This document shows positions 26,451-35,596 of a stretch of 58,324 nt of DNA, one piece after another. The notes under the pieces were generated by a model, which ran no database searches, had not been told where the DNA came from, and worked only from the letters and a program-made list of their open reading frames with translations. Source of the stretch: Lyngbya sp. PCC 8106 (GTDB lineage Bacteria; Cyanobacteriota; Cyanobacteriia; Cyanobacteriales; Microcoleaceae); NCBI RefSeq assembly GCF_000169095.1, contig NZ_AAVU01000044.1:1-58324 (forward strand). The letters run 5' to 3'. A program made the position numbers and the translations under genes. Each line of letters begins with the position of its first letter. Positions within the stretch are counted from its first letter, which is position 1.

Positions 26451-28490
26451 ATGAGTTACTGCATTAATCCCAACTGCAAACATCCCCAAAATTCCGCTCA
26501 CCATAGCTTATGCCAGAGTTGTGGGTTCAGTTTAAGGCTTAAAGATCGCTACCGCATCATTAAAGTCTTGGGTCAAAGTATTACCAGTAGAACGTTTTTG
26601 GCAGTCGATGAAGATCAACCGTCCAAATCTCGCTGTGTGATCAAACAATTCCGACATCGCGATCACTCCCCTTCTGCCTCGGGCGATGGTGATGCAGTTA
26701 ACCTCAGACTGGTTCCTCTCAATCCGGTTTCAGCATCAGAGTTAGAACGATTAGGAAAACATATCGCTGTTCCCGAGTTGTGGGCATCTTTTCAACAAGA
26801 TGATTATCAGTATTTTGTACATGAGTATATTTCGGGTGGCAACCTGGGATGTGAACTTGACCATCATGGCATCTTTCGAGAAACTCAAATTTGGCAGTTG
26901 CTCAATGATGTTTTACCGACGTTAGAATTTATTCACGAAAATAATGTCGTTCACGCCGATATTAAACCCGAAAATCTGATTCGTCGTTCTCCGTCTGACT
27001 TGGATAGCCACCAGACTGATGACGAACCGGAAATCGCATTGGTTGATCTCGCCAGCGCCATTTATCCAGAAGACACTCTGATCTTTGACGACAATCATCA
27101 AGGTTCAGCCGAATATTCTGCCCCCGAACAACTGCATCAACAAGCCAGTCCGAATAGCGATCTCTACAGCTTAGGGGTGACTTGCTTACACTTGATGACT
27201 CAGGTTTCTCCTTTTGATTTGTATGATGTCAAATCCGATACTTGGGTCTGGCGAGATTATCTCAAATATCCCGTCAGTGGACGCTTGGGCCGGATACTCG
27301 ATAAGTTGGTTCAGCGTCATCCAGCTAAACGTTATCAGTCAGTAACAGAGGTGATGCAGGACTTGAAAACTGGCCAAGTTCTCGCACTTAATACCCTATC
27401 GGCTCAACAAAAATTGATGCTGACAGCCTGGGGAGGGGCAGTGGTGGCGATCGCTTCTTTAATCTTGAGTTCTATCCCCTCCAACGTCTCGCGGATGTCT
27501 TCCCAGTCTCCTGAACCCGTTTATCGTGTACCCGAGACTCGCGCTTTCCCTCCAGAGATCAAACGCATCCCCCCGCAACTGAAAAATACTCCGGCAGTCC
27601 GCACCTTGATGCGAAGTTTTAGTCCAGTCTGGGCGATCGCCGTCAGTCCCAACGGTCAACTCGTCGCCAGTGGCACAACGGATGGCAGTATTAAAGTCCT
27701 AGATATTCATACGGGTGATGTCTTGTATACCCTTTCTGGTCATTCTGGGCCGGTTGGTGCTTTAGCCATTAGCCCGAATGGTCGTTTGTTGGTGAGTGGG
27801 AGTGGTGACAATACCCTCAAAGTTTGGGATTTGTGGAGTGGTAAATTAATCAAAATGCTCTACGGTCACAAAGCCTGGGTGTATGGGGTTGCTTTTAGTC
27901 CCGATGGACAAACGGTTGCCAGTGTGAGTCGTGACCAAACCTTGCGGTTATGGGATGTTGAAACCAGTGAAGAAATCGGTCAACTCAAAGGTTATGCTGA
28001 AGATGTGCAGTCGATTGTCTTTAGTCCGGATCGTCAAACTTTAGTGAGTGGGGGCAGTGACGGGACAATTGAGATTTGGAACTGGCGGACAGGTCATTTA
28101 CTTCGCAACATTAAAGGACATCCAGAAGCCATTTGGTCTGTCGCAATTACTCCGGATGGTCGTACCTTAGCCACGGGCAGTTGGGATCACAGTATCAAAC
28201 TTTGGGACTTAAATCGCTTACAGTCTGAGTATTTTAGCAGTTTACCGGAACGTACCCTCATCGGTCATGGGGATAAAGTTCAGTCTTTGTCTTTTAGTCC
28301 GGATGGTCAAACCCTTGCTAGTGGGGATTTTGCCGGAACGGTTAAATTGTGGCAAATTGAAACAGGCGGACTGATGGGAACCCTCAAAGGTCATAAATCT
28401 TGGGTGGATGTGGAATTTTCACCCGTTGATAATACCTTAGTCAGTGGGAGTTTTGACGATACGGTTAAGGTTTGGAGACTCTCACCTTAA
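26451..28490 (+). CDS. Ser/Thr protein kinase with C-terminal WD40 propeller
   Basis: This 679-residue kinase runs from the ATG at 26451. A TTG 57 bases upstream would add an unconserved stub. It begins with a four-cysteine zinc ribbon (YCINPNCKHPQN, LCQSCGFSLR), then a kinase domain (about residues 32-290) with the lysine in CVIKQF and catalytic loop VVHADIKPENL. The DFG triplet is DLA (LVDLAS) and the glycine loop is weak (VLGQSITSRTF), so activity may be altered. A membrane helix lies near residues 321-341 (LMLTAWGGAVVAIASLILSS). About seven WD40 repeats follow from residue 385 (GHSGPVGALAISPNGR), probably outside the cytoplasm. Such kinase-WD40 fusions are typical of filamentous cyanobacteria. 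Confidence 0.93.
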   Translation: MSYCINPNCKHPQNSAHHSLCQSCGFSLRLKDRYRIIKVLGQSITSRTFLAVDEDQPSKSRCVIKQFRHRDHSPSASGDGDAVNLRLVPLNPVSASELERLGKHIAVPELWASFQQDDYQYFVHEYISGGNLGCELDHHGIFRETQIWQLLNDVLPTLEFIHENNVVHADIKPENLIRRSPSDLDSHQTDDEPEIALVDLASAIYPEDTLIFDDNHQGSAEYSAPEQLHQQASPNSDLYSLGVTCLHLMTQVSPFDLYDVKSDTWVWRDYLKYPVSGRLGRILDKLVQRHPAKRYQSVTEVMQDLKTGQVLALNTLSAQQKLMLTAWGGAVVAIASLILSSIPSNVSRMSSQSPEPVYRVPETRAFPPEIKRIPPQLKNTPAVRTLMRSFSPVWAIAVSPNGQLVASGTTDGSIKVLDIHTGDVLYTLSGHSGPVGALAISPNGRLLVSGSGDNTLKVWDLWSGKLIKMLYGHKAWVYGVAFSPDGQTVASVSRDQTLRLWDVETSEEIGQLKGYAEDVQSIVFSPDRQTLVSGGSDGTIEIWNWRTGHLLRNIKGHPEAIWSVAITPDGRTLATGSWDHSIKLWDLNRLQSEYFSSLPERTLIGHGDKVQSLSFSPDGQTLASGDFAGTVKLWQIETGGLMGTLKGHKSWVDVEFSPVDNTLVSGSFDDTVKVWRLSP

Positions 28491-28585
28491 ATGACTTTTG
28501 GGTGTTTGGAGTTGGGAAACCGTTAACAATAATCAGTGTATCAACAACCCCTTTTTCCCTTCCTGAAAAACTCTATATGGTTCAC

Positions 28586-28614
28586 ACCCCCATCCGCCAC
28601 ATATGGGGGTTTTT
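28586..28614 (+). terminator. Rho-independent terminator of the WD40 kinase gene
   Basis: An 8-bp perfect stem ACCCCCAT/ATGGGGGT with a 9-nt loop is followed by TTTTT. It lies 95 bp after the kinase stop. Confidence 0.8.
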
Positions 28615-28701
28615 AGTGCCGTAACATCAGCCTGTAACCCCGAAAAACCCGCTTTCTCAAAACTCCCCAGACCCCATTCCCCAGGCTTCAATTTACAGAT
28701 T

Positions 28702-28728
28702 CTTTACATAAACCCCCCTAATGTAAAG
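28702..28728. promoter_or_regulatory. Inverted repeat upstream of the two-component operon
   Basis: CTTTACAT (28702-28709) and ATGTAAAG (28721-28728) form a perfect 8-bp inverted repeat with an 11-bp spacer. It lies about 180 bp before the histidine kinase start and may be an operator. Confidence 0.5.
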
Positions 28729-28756
28729 ATAGATTGACAGATCGGGGTGAAAATTT

Positions 28757-28789
28757 AAAGCTTTTGTAAAGCTTTTGTAAAGCTTCAGT
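28757..28789 (+). promoter_or_regulatory. Three 11-bp tandem repeats, probable response-regulator site
   Basis: AAAGCTTTTGT at 28757 and 28768 is followed by AAAGCTTCAGT at 28779. Direct repeats with an 11-bp period place sites on the same face of DNA, the usual arrangement bound by OmpR/PhoB-type winged-helix regulators. An OmpR-family regulator is encoded in the operon behind it, so autoregulation is the simplest inference. Confidence 0.6.
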
Positions 28790-28909
28790 AAAAATACGAT
28801 TGAGATATATCCAATCAATTTAACTTGATGTTAATATCTAAGTACACATCCGGTTTATAATGCCCTTTATCCCAAGTCCAAGTCAAATTGTAAGATCGGG
28901 CCTGAGACC

Positions 28910-30370
28910 ATGAAAAGCTTAACAATTAAAAGCTTAACAACTAAACGAGTAAAAGCCAACCCTTTTTTTCAAGTTCGGAGAATATTCTGGGAAACCCGAA
29001 CTTACATTTTTCTCTGGTATTTGGTTGTGATGGCTGTCTTTATCGGCCTATCAGTCCCTATTTTTTCTATACTGATTTGGCGGCAAGTCAATACTAGAGT
29101 AGAGGAAGAATTAGTAGAAGAATTGAAAGCCTTTGATACATTAATAGACGAACAAAAGATAACAGAAGAAGGTCTAACCCAGGAAAATCTTCCCAAATTT
29201 TTTAAACATTTCTTGTCCGTTAGAATTCCTGAAGACGATACATTTTTGATCACTATACTTGATGGTAAATTTTTCCGTTCCAGTCCCAGAGCATTGCCCG
29301 AAACGGTATGGCAGAATTCGGAACTGATGGGTTATTTCCTGCAACTGAACAAAAGTGAACGGAACAGATATAAAACTTCTGATCCCAATATTGGGGATAT
29401 TATGTATCTAACTAGACCCGTTATTGCTGAAGGGCAAATACGAGGTTTATTTGTGGTGCTGCATACCACGGCTGGCGAACGGCAAGAAATAATAGAATCA
29501 GAAATTATTGTTATTAAAGTCTTGTTCATTGTTCTTTTTTGGGCTTTAATTTTGGCATGGATAGCATCGGGGAAAATATTGGCTCCATTGCGATCGCTCT
29601 CAACGACAGCCCTAGCGATTAGTGAGTCAGATCTGAGCCAAAGAATCCCAATAAAAGGCACTGGAGAAATGGCAGAAGTAGCCATGACCTTCAACAAAAT
29701 GATGGATCGCCTTGAGGCGGCTTTTACGAGCCAGCAAGCCTTAATTAATGATGCTAGCCACGAACTGCGAACCCCAATTACAATCATTGATTGCCATTTA
29801 GAACAACTCACAACCGATTCTCAGGAGCAGAAGAAAATCGTAAAATTGCTCAAAGATGAGTTGAATCGGATGAATCGCTTAGTCAATGATCTTCTGCTGT
29901 TAGCAAAAGCCGAGCGACCCGATTTTTTAAATTGCGAAATTGTCGAAATTGGCTCTTTGACCGAGGAATTGTATACCAAGGCGACGACCCTAGCCAAGAG
30001 AAATTGGTGTCTGGAAGTTAAAGGTACAGGTCGCATTATTGCTGACCCACAGCGCCTCACTCAAGCCTTTCTCAATCTAGCTCACAATGCCACCAAGTAC
30101 ACAAGCGAGGATGATGTGATTACCGTGGGAGCGACTATAAGCAAAGGCAAATTCTCTTTGTGGGTGCGAGATACCGGAGAAGGAATTGATACTGCCCACC
30201 AGAAAAAGATATTCGAGCGTTTTGAGCGAGATGTCAATGGCCGTCGCTCTGAAGGTTTGGGTTTAGGATTGGCGATTGTTAAAGCAATTGCTTCTGCTCA
30301 TCAAGGTTGGGTCGAATTAGAAAGTCAAGTGGGTATTGGAGCTACTTTCACGATTGTTATTCCCGTCTAA
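28910..30370 (+). CDS. Sensor histidine kinase
   Basis: This 486-residue membrane kinase has a helix around residues 36-60 (FLWYLVVMAVFIGLSVPIFS) and a periplasmic sensor of about 140 residues. A second helix lies near 200-218 (VLFIVLFWALILAWIASG), then a HAMP segment (PLRSLSTTALAISESDLSQR). The phosphoacceptor H box is NDASHELRTPI, followed by the N box (NLAHNATKYT) and G boxes (VRDTGEGID, GLGLGLAIVKAI). The sensed signal is unknown. The partner regulator starts 22 bp downstream. The tandem 11-bp repeats upstream suggest feedback control. Confidence 0.94.
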   Translation: MKSLTIKSLTTKRVKANPFFQVRRIFWETRTYIFLWYLVVMAVFIGLSVPIFSILIWRQVNTRVEEELVEELKAFDTLIDEQKITEEGLTQENLPKFFKHFLSVRIPEDDTFLITILDGKFFRSSPRALPETVWQNSELMGYFLQLNKSERNRYKTSDPNIGDIMYLTRPVIAEGQIRGLFVVLHTTAGERQEIIESEIIVIKVLFIVLFWALILAWIASGKILAPLRSLSTTALAISESDLSQRIPIKGTGEMAEVAMTFNKMMDRLEAAFTSQQALINDASHELRTPITIIDCHLEQLTTDSQEQKKIVKLLKDELNRMNRLVNDLLLLAKAERPDFLNCEIVEIGSLTEELYTKATTLAKRNWCLEVKGTGRIIADPQRLTQAFLNLAHNATKYTSEDDVITVGATISKGKFSLWVRDTGEGIDTAHQKKIFERFERDVNGRRSEGLGLGLAIVKAIASAHQGWVELESQVGIGATFTIVIPV

Positions 30371-30392
30371 TTTATTGGAGGAGACACTAAAA

Positions 30393-31061
30393 GTGAAACG
30401 AATTCTGATTGCCGAAGATGAACCCCACATCGCTGCCTTTCTGGATAAAAAACTGCGAGATAATGGCTTTATCACGACAATAGCAGAGGATGGCTACGAA
30501 GCGCTAAATCAAGTTCGCCACGAACAATATAACCTCCTAATTCTCGATCTGGGTCTGCCGGGTATAGAAGGAACAGAAGTTCTCGAAGAATTACGCGGTC
30601 AGGGAGAAGAAATACCCATTATTATTTTGACGGCCCGGGATGAAGTCGGGGATAAAGTCAGTGGGTTAGAAGGGGGAGCCAATGACTATGTAACTAAGCC
30701 TTTTAGCTTTGAAGAATTGCTGGCTCGGATACGCTTGCAATTGCGACAGCCGAGTACACCCGAACCGAAGGCCGAAAGGTTTTTGAAAGTGGGTAATATT
30801 ACCCTTGATATCCGATCGCGTACTGTTATGGTGGGCGATCGCAGAGTTGAGTTATCAAACTATGAATTTATTCTTCTAGATACCTTGATGCGCCATCCCG
30901 ATCAAGTTTTGAGTCGAGACCAAATTCTCAATTATGTTTGGGGCTACGATTATGATTCAAGCTCTAATATTGTCGATGTATACATAGGATATCTCCGCAA
31001 AAAGCTTAACAGAAATTTAATTGAGACGGTTAGAAGTGTGGGCTATCGACTGCGAAAATAA
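30393..31061 (+). CDS. OmpR/PhoB-family response regulator
   Basis: This 222-residue regulator starts at GTG 30393, with GGAGGAG 11 bases upstream; an upstream in-frame TTG has no such site. The receiver domain has the acidic pocket (IAEDEPH), the phosphorylated Asp in LLILDLGLPG, the Thr in IIILTARD and the Lys in YVTKPFSFEE. The C-terminal winged helix (SNYEFILLDTLMRHPDQVLS, then SSNIVDVYIGYLRKKL) binds direct-repeat DNA. It pairs with the histidine kinase just upstream. The next gene downstream, an RTX/pentapeptide protein, is a possible target. Confidence 0.95.
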   Translation: MKRILIAEDEPHIAAFLDKKLRDNGFITTIAEDGYEALNQVRHEQYNLLILDLGLPGIEGTEVLEELRGQGEEIPIIILTARDEVGDKVSGLEGGANDYVTKPFSFEELLARIRLQLRQPSTPEPKAERFLKVGNITLDIRSRTVMVGDRRVELSNYEFILLDTLMRHPDQVLSRDQILNYVWGYDYDSSSNIVDVYIGYLRKKLNRNLIETVRSVGYRLRK

Positions 31062-31345
31062 TGAGAAAATTCTTAGAATCTTCTTAATTTTATATCATGC
31101 TGATTCAGCGGTCAGTAAATTATATTTAATTTGTACCGAATCCGGTAGATTAAAGCCTTGAAATTCAACAAGAATCAAAGCTCTAATCTAAAAATATACG
31201 GGCTTCTTAATCAAGAGAGTATATTAAATCGGATTTAGGGATATTATCTTCGGTCAAATTGCACATTTTACCCGCTCTAATTGGCTTAAATTGTTCAAAA
31301 TTTAAGTTAATTATTGGGTGTATTACTCTAGGGGGAATTTCTATC

Positions 31346-33289
31346 ATGGCAGTTTTTAATTTTAGCGAACAGGATCTCGTTGGAAATAATTTTAATGGTC
31401 AAAATCTAAATGGTTCGACCTTCTTTAAGGCGACTTTAACCAATGTTTCCTTTGTTAACACCTTACTCAGAGGAACTAATTTTGAGGAAACAGGCTGGTT
31501 GAATGTTAATGCTAGCGGAGCTAACTTCCGACCCAGCGCAAACTTTCCAACTACCAGCTTTTTCAAAGCCAATTTAGAGAACGTTAACCTCAGCGGTGCC
31601 AACCTGCGACAGGTAAACTTATCAGAAATTAGTACAAATGGCATTAACCTCTCCAATGCCCAATTACAAAATGCTAACCTCTTCAAAGCGGGTCTTGATG
31701 GTGAACAGACCAACCGACCCAACCTGAGCGGAGCCAACTTGACTGGAGCCGATTTAACAGAAGCTAATTTAAAAGCTGCCGATTTAACCAATACAATCTT
31801 CACCAATGCCAATCTGCAACTGGCTTCTTTAGAATCAACTCTCATGGTCGGCACCAACTTCACCGGCGCCGATTTCACGGGAACGAGCATCACCGATGTC
31901 ACGATTAGTAATCCTATCTTTAATGGAGCCAACTTAGCAGGCGTCAGTATGACAGATGTCGATCCTGCGACTGCTGAAATTAATACCAATGCCAGCTTCA
32001 TCGGGGCAAATTTAACGGACTTCAGCGCAGAGGATCTCAATTTAGGGGGAGCAATCTTCACAAATGCTCAACTCACTGGTGCATCCTTTGCCGACTCTTT
32101 CCTCGGGGAAGCGAATTTTGTGGGTGTATCAGCCGAGGGTCTTTTCCTCGAAGGTGCAGATCTGAGCAACGCCGACTTTACCGGAGCCGATCTGAGCAAC
32201 GCCAACTTCAACGGAGCCAACCTCACCGGGGCTGACTTCACGGGAGCCGAACTCGATGGAGCCAACCTGAGCGGCGCAATTTTGACCGGAGCCGAACTCG
32301 ATGGAGCCATCTTAGATAACGCTTTCGTCGAGAAAACAGACCTGTCTGGGGTTAACTTGACCGGGGCCAGTTTGGTGGCTGCTAACCTCAAAGAAGTGAT
32401 TGCGATCGGCAGTAATTTCCAGGATGCTAACCTCAGTGGTGCCAACCTCGAAGTTGCCAACCTGACCAATGCCGACTTCGGCGACGGCCCCGATGCCGAT
32501 ACTCTCGGAGCCGATTTAAGCAACGCCAACCTCACCAAAGCTGACTTGACCGGGGCGAATTTAGAGGGGGCGAATTTGAGTGGTGCGATTTTAGTTGACA
32601 CGATTGGTCTTAGCGGAGGTACAGGCGGCGGTGGGGCAGTTCCCACATCTGGCAACGACACCCTCAATGGCGGTACGGGCAACGATACTATCAACGGTGG
32701 CCTCGGAGATGACGTGATCAATGGTGCCGAAGGCGCTGACAGCCTGCTCGGTGCGGGTGGCAACGATACCCTCTATGGGGATTTGGGAATTGCTGAAACC
32801 CTATCTGGAAACGATGTTCTCCGGGGTGGTGCGGGAAATGACGTTCTCGATGGTGGCTTTGGTGCCGATCAGATTTTCGGTGGCGCGGGTTTTGATATTT
32901 TGTTTGGGGGAGCAACCGGAGGAAGCGAAACGGCTGCTGATATCCTGACAGGCGGCGCAGCCTCCGACCTGTTTGTGTTGGAAGCCACGGGCTTTTTAGT
33001 AGAACCTGTCGAACCGTCCTTCCCGCCCGAACCCGTTCCTCCCGAACCCTCTGGCGACATCATTACTGATTTCCAAGACGGTATTGACCTGATCGAGTAT
33101 GAGTTTGCGGCGGGTGTCGTCGATCTCAGTGAATTGATCATTAGTGGTAACGGTACGTCTCAGGTAACTATAAGCGTTGAGAATGATGGTTCTCCAGAAG
33201 GATTACCGGACTACACTGAAACTGTCGCTGTTTTGAACGGTGCAGGTGGCTCTGTTGTTACCATTACAGAGAGTGATTTCTTCATCTAA
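31346..33289 (+). CDS. Pentapeptide-repeat and RTX calcium-binding secreted protein
   Basis: This 647-residue protein runs from the ATG at 31346, with GGGGGAA upstream. Residues about 10-420 are a long A(D/N)LXX pentapeptide region (ANLTGADLTEANLKAADL), predicted to fold as a right-handed quadrilateral beta-helix. Residues about 430-545 carry RTX nonapeptides (GGTGNDTINGG, GGAGNDVLDGG) that bind calcium. A C-terminal module lies from about residue 570. There is no Sec signal, so type I secretion through an HlyD/TolC system is likely. It lies 284 bp after the response regulator. Large minus-strand frames inside it are shadows of the repeats. Confidence 0.9.
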   Translation: MAVFNFSEQDLVGNNFNGQNLNGSTFFKATLTNVSFVNTLLRGTNFEETGWLNVNASGANFRPSANFPTTSFFKANLENVNLSGANLRQVNLSEISTNGINLSNAQLQNANLFKAGLDGEQTNRPNLSGANLTGADLTEANLKAADLTNTIFTNANLQLASLESTLMVGTNFTGADFTGTSITDVTISNPIFNGANLAGVSMTDVDPATAEINTNASFIGANLTDFSAEDLNLGGAIFTNAQLTGASFADSFLGEANFVGVSAEGLFLEGADLSNADFTGADLSNANFNGANLTGADFTGAELDGANLSGAILTGAELDGAILDNAFVEKTDLSGVNLTGASLVAANLKEVIAIGSNFQDANLSGANLEVANLTNADFGDGPDADTLGADLSNANLTKADLTGANLEGANLSGAILVDTIGLSGGTGGGGAVPTSGNDTLNGGTGNDTINGGLGDDVINGAEGADSLLGAGGNDTLYGDLGIAETLSGNDVLRGGAGNDVLDGGFGADQIFGGAGFDILFGGATGGSETAADILTGGAASDLFVLEATGFLVEPVEPSFPPEPVPPEPSGDIITDFQDGIDLIEYEFAAGVVDLSELIISGNGTSQVTISVENDGSPEGLPDYTETVAVLNGAGGSVVTITESDFFI

Positions 33290-33299
33290 AATCAATTAA

Positions 33300-33366
33300 A
33301 AATTAATGGGGATACGAGCAGAATCGTGTCCCCAAAATTATATTTCACCAGAATTAGCGTTCGCTC
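33300..33366. repeat. Direct repeat with hairpin, copy 1
   Basis: A stretch of about 67 bp begins AATTAATGGGG and contains the hairpin GGGGATACGA/TCGTGTCCCC followed by TATTTCACCAGAATTAGCG. It recurs at 33894-33960. This copy lies just after the RTX gene and could act as its terminator. Confidence 0.75.
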
Positions 33367-33445
33367 AGATCGCCAAGTTAGCAAACAAAAAACCCTGGAG
33401 ATACTGGGGCTATCACTTTCTTTAAAAACTTAAACTTAAAAGTTA

Positions 33446-33595
33446 TCATCCCAATGCATTGAATAATAGAATAATACCTTTCGTCATCAACAAATACAAA
33501 AATCCTATCGCCACAGCAGCAATAGCGACCGGGAATAATAAGGGTAACAAGAGAATGCAAGCAATTACACCAAGCACCAGTAACAAAATCTCCAT
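33446..33595 (-). CDS. Small hydrophobic membrane protein, 49 residues
   Basis: The product reads MEILLLVLGVIACILLLPLL, then FPVAIAAVAIGFLYLLMTKG and IILLFNALG: two closely spaced membrane segments and very few charges. AAGGAGA lies 8 bases before the ATG at 33595. A longer in-frame extension (to 33715) has no ribosome binding site and is not used. It sits between the two copies of the hairpin repeat. Its size resembles small regulatory or toxin-like membrane peptides, but no partner is visible. Confidence 0.65.
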   Translation of the reverse strand: MEILLLVLGVIACILLLPLLFPVAIAAVAIGFLYLLMTKGIILLFNALG

Positions 33596-33893
33596 GATAA
33601 TTCTCCTTGAAAAGTGGGGTACATTTTTATGCGAATCACGAAACCTAAGCGAATTTTTTAAGTCGGCTTGAAAAACTCTAGTTTCAATATTAAGCGTTTT
33701 ATTACAGAAAGTCATCGGTAAGCCTACGGATCTTTGAAATCTTGATGTATAACAATTTATTGCTTCAGTCTCCGTAATTTCACGGTTTATCCAATTTGGT
33801 TTACAGGCAACCTATACCTGGTCTAAACCTTCGGAGTAAGCATTTATTCATGTACGAGCGCGATATTGAATCTCTCGAAATTATTCACTTCCG

Positions 33894-33960
33894 AAATTAA
33901 TAGGGACACAATCCGAATCGTGTCCCTACAATAGTATTTCACTAGAATTAGCGATCGCTT
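33894..33960. repeat. Direct repeat with hairpin, copy 2
   Basis: This copy has AAATTAATAGGGACAC with hairpin arm GTGTCCC, then TATTTCACTAGAATTAGCG and a HIP1 octamer. It is in the same orientation as the copy at 33300-33366 and lies 22 bp after the end of gnd (minus). Confidence 0.75.
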
Positions 33961-33982
33961 AATTCCTCAGAGAAGAAACTAA

Positions 33983-35404
33983 TTATTTCTCAGGCCATTC
34001 AGTGTGGAAAAATTCACCACGAGGCTTATCAATACGCTCATAAGTATGAGCGCCAAAATAATCCCGTTGAGCCTGAGTCAAGTTTTGAGGCAAACTTGCA
34101 CGACGATAACTATCAAAGTAATCTAGAGAAGCACTAAAAGCGGGTACTGGCAACCCAAGTTGACTCGCAGTAGATATTACTTCTCGCCAAGCATTCTGGC
34201 GATCAAGAATTGTTTGCTTAAATTCCGGTGCCATCAACAAATTAGGTAAGCCAGGATTTTCATCAAAAGCCTTCTTAATCTTATTCAAGAATCCAGCCCG
34301 AATAATACAACCCCCTTTCCAAATTCGAGCGCATTCACCCAAATTCAGGTTGTAATTAAACTCCTTAGATGCCGCACTCAGCAACGCCATACCCTGAGCA
34401 TAAGAACAAATCTTCGAGCAATACAAAGCATCCCGAACTTTGTTAATCATGGCTTGGGTATCGCCTTCATACTTACCAGTGGGGCCTGTAAGTTCCTTAG
34501 AAGCGGCTACGCGCTCATCCTTAATACCGGATATAATCCGAGCATTAACAGCGGCTGTAATCGTCGGAACAGCAACACCCAACTCCAAAGCATTAACAAC
34601 TGTCCATCTGCCTGTACCTTTTTGTCCCGCAGAGTCAATAATCATGTCAACGAGATGATTATCAGTTTCGGAGTCTTTCTTTCTGAAGATATCGGCAGTA
34701 ATTTCAATCAAGAAAGATTCCAACTCAGGAGTTTTGTTCCACTCAGCAAAAATTTCATGGAGCTGCTCGTTGCTCACTCCCACAGCATTCTTGAGCAGGT
34801 CATAAGCTTCGGCGATTAACTGCATATCGCCGTACTCAATCCCGTTGTGAACCATCTTGACGTAATGACCGGCTCCTCCGGGGCCGATAAAGGTTACACA
34901 AGGGCCGTCGTCAACCTGAGCCGCAATTTTAGTTAAAATGGGTTCGAGTTCGCGATAGGAGGCTTCTGTTCCTCCTGGCATCATGCTTGGCCCCCAGAGA
35001 GCGCCTTCTTCACCCCCACTAACTCCCATCCCCATGAAACCTAATCCAGTGGATTCTAAATCTCTTGTGCGACGTTCTGTGTCTTCGTAGAGGGAGTTAC
35101 CACCATCGATGATCATGTCATCTTGGTCTAGCAGGGGTTTAAGTTGTTCAATTACCGCATCGACTGGTTTTCCGGCTTGTACCATCACCAGGATTCTACG
35201 GGGTCGTTCTAGGGATTGGACAAAATCTTCTAAAGAGTAGGCAGCATGGACGTTTTTTCCTTGCGCCCGGTTTTTCATAAAATCGTCAGTTTTGGAGCTA
35301 GTACGATTGTAAACAGAGATGGGAAAACCATTCCGCTCAACGTTGAGTGCTAGGTTCTCACCCATCACTGCTAGACCGATTACACCAAATTTCTGCTGTC
35401 CCAT
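33983..35404 (-). CDS. gnd: 6-phosphogluconate dehydrogenase (decarboxylating)
   Basis: This 473-residue enzyme of the oxidative pentose phosphate pathway oxidises 6-phosphogluconate to ribulose 5-phosphate with NADP+. In cyanobacteria it supplies NADPH in the dark. The N-terminal nucleotide fold is FGVIGLAVMGENLALNVERN. GGNSLYEDTERR, the substrate site GVSGGEEGALWGPSMMPGG and GGAGHYVKMVHNGIEYGDMQ with the catalytic Lys are intact, as is the DYFGAHTYERID C-terminus. Length is normal. It is monocistronic and starts at ATG. Confidence 0.98.
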   Translation of the reverse strand: MGQQKFGVIGLAVMGENLALNVERNGFPISVYNRTSSKTDDFMKNRAQGKNVHAAYSLEDFVQSLERPRRILVMVQAGKPVDAVIEQLKPLLDQDDMIIDGGNSLYEDTERRTRDLESTGLGFMGMGVSGGEEGALWGPSMMPGGTEASYRELEPILTKIAAQVDDGPCVTFIGPGGAGHYVKMVHNGIEYGDMQLIAEAYDLLKNAVGVSNEQLHEIFAEWNKTPELESFLIEITADIFRKKDSETDNHLVDMIIDSAGQKGTGRWTVVNALELGVAVPTITAAVNARIISGIKDERVAASKELTGPTGKYEGDTQAMINKVRDALYCSKICSYAQGMALLSAASKEFNYNLNLGECARIWKGGCIIRAGFLNKIKKAFDENPGLPNLLMAPEFKQTILDRQNAWREVISTASQLGLPVPAFSASLDYFDSYRRASLPQNLTQAQRDYFGAHTYERIDKPRGEFFHTEWPEK

Positions 35405-35596
35405 ATGTATCTGCTCGCTCTAAACGTTAGTTGTGGGTGAATGCACGAATTTCATTTTCACTGTATCGCTGATTCTTTTTTTGTATAATTTAGATCAGGT
35501 TTTTTTTAACATTCATTGTGTATTTGAATACGAAACGAACAAAACTGGCTCAATCGAGTAGAATTGAGTCGGTGAAAAATCAGGAGCAGAACTCAA

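Noticed and set aside
31399..32763. Long minus-strand frames of 220 and 231 codons
   Set aside because: They lie antisense to the pentapeptide-repeat gene. Their repetitive Ala/Pro/Lys/Leu composition is the complement of the repeats and they have no ribosome binding sites.
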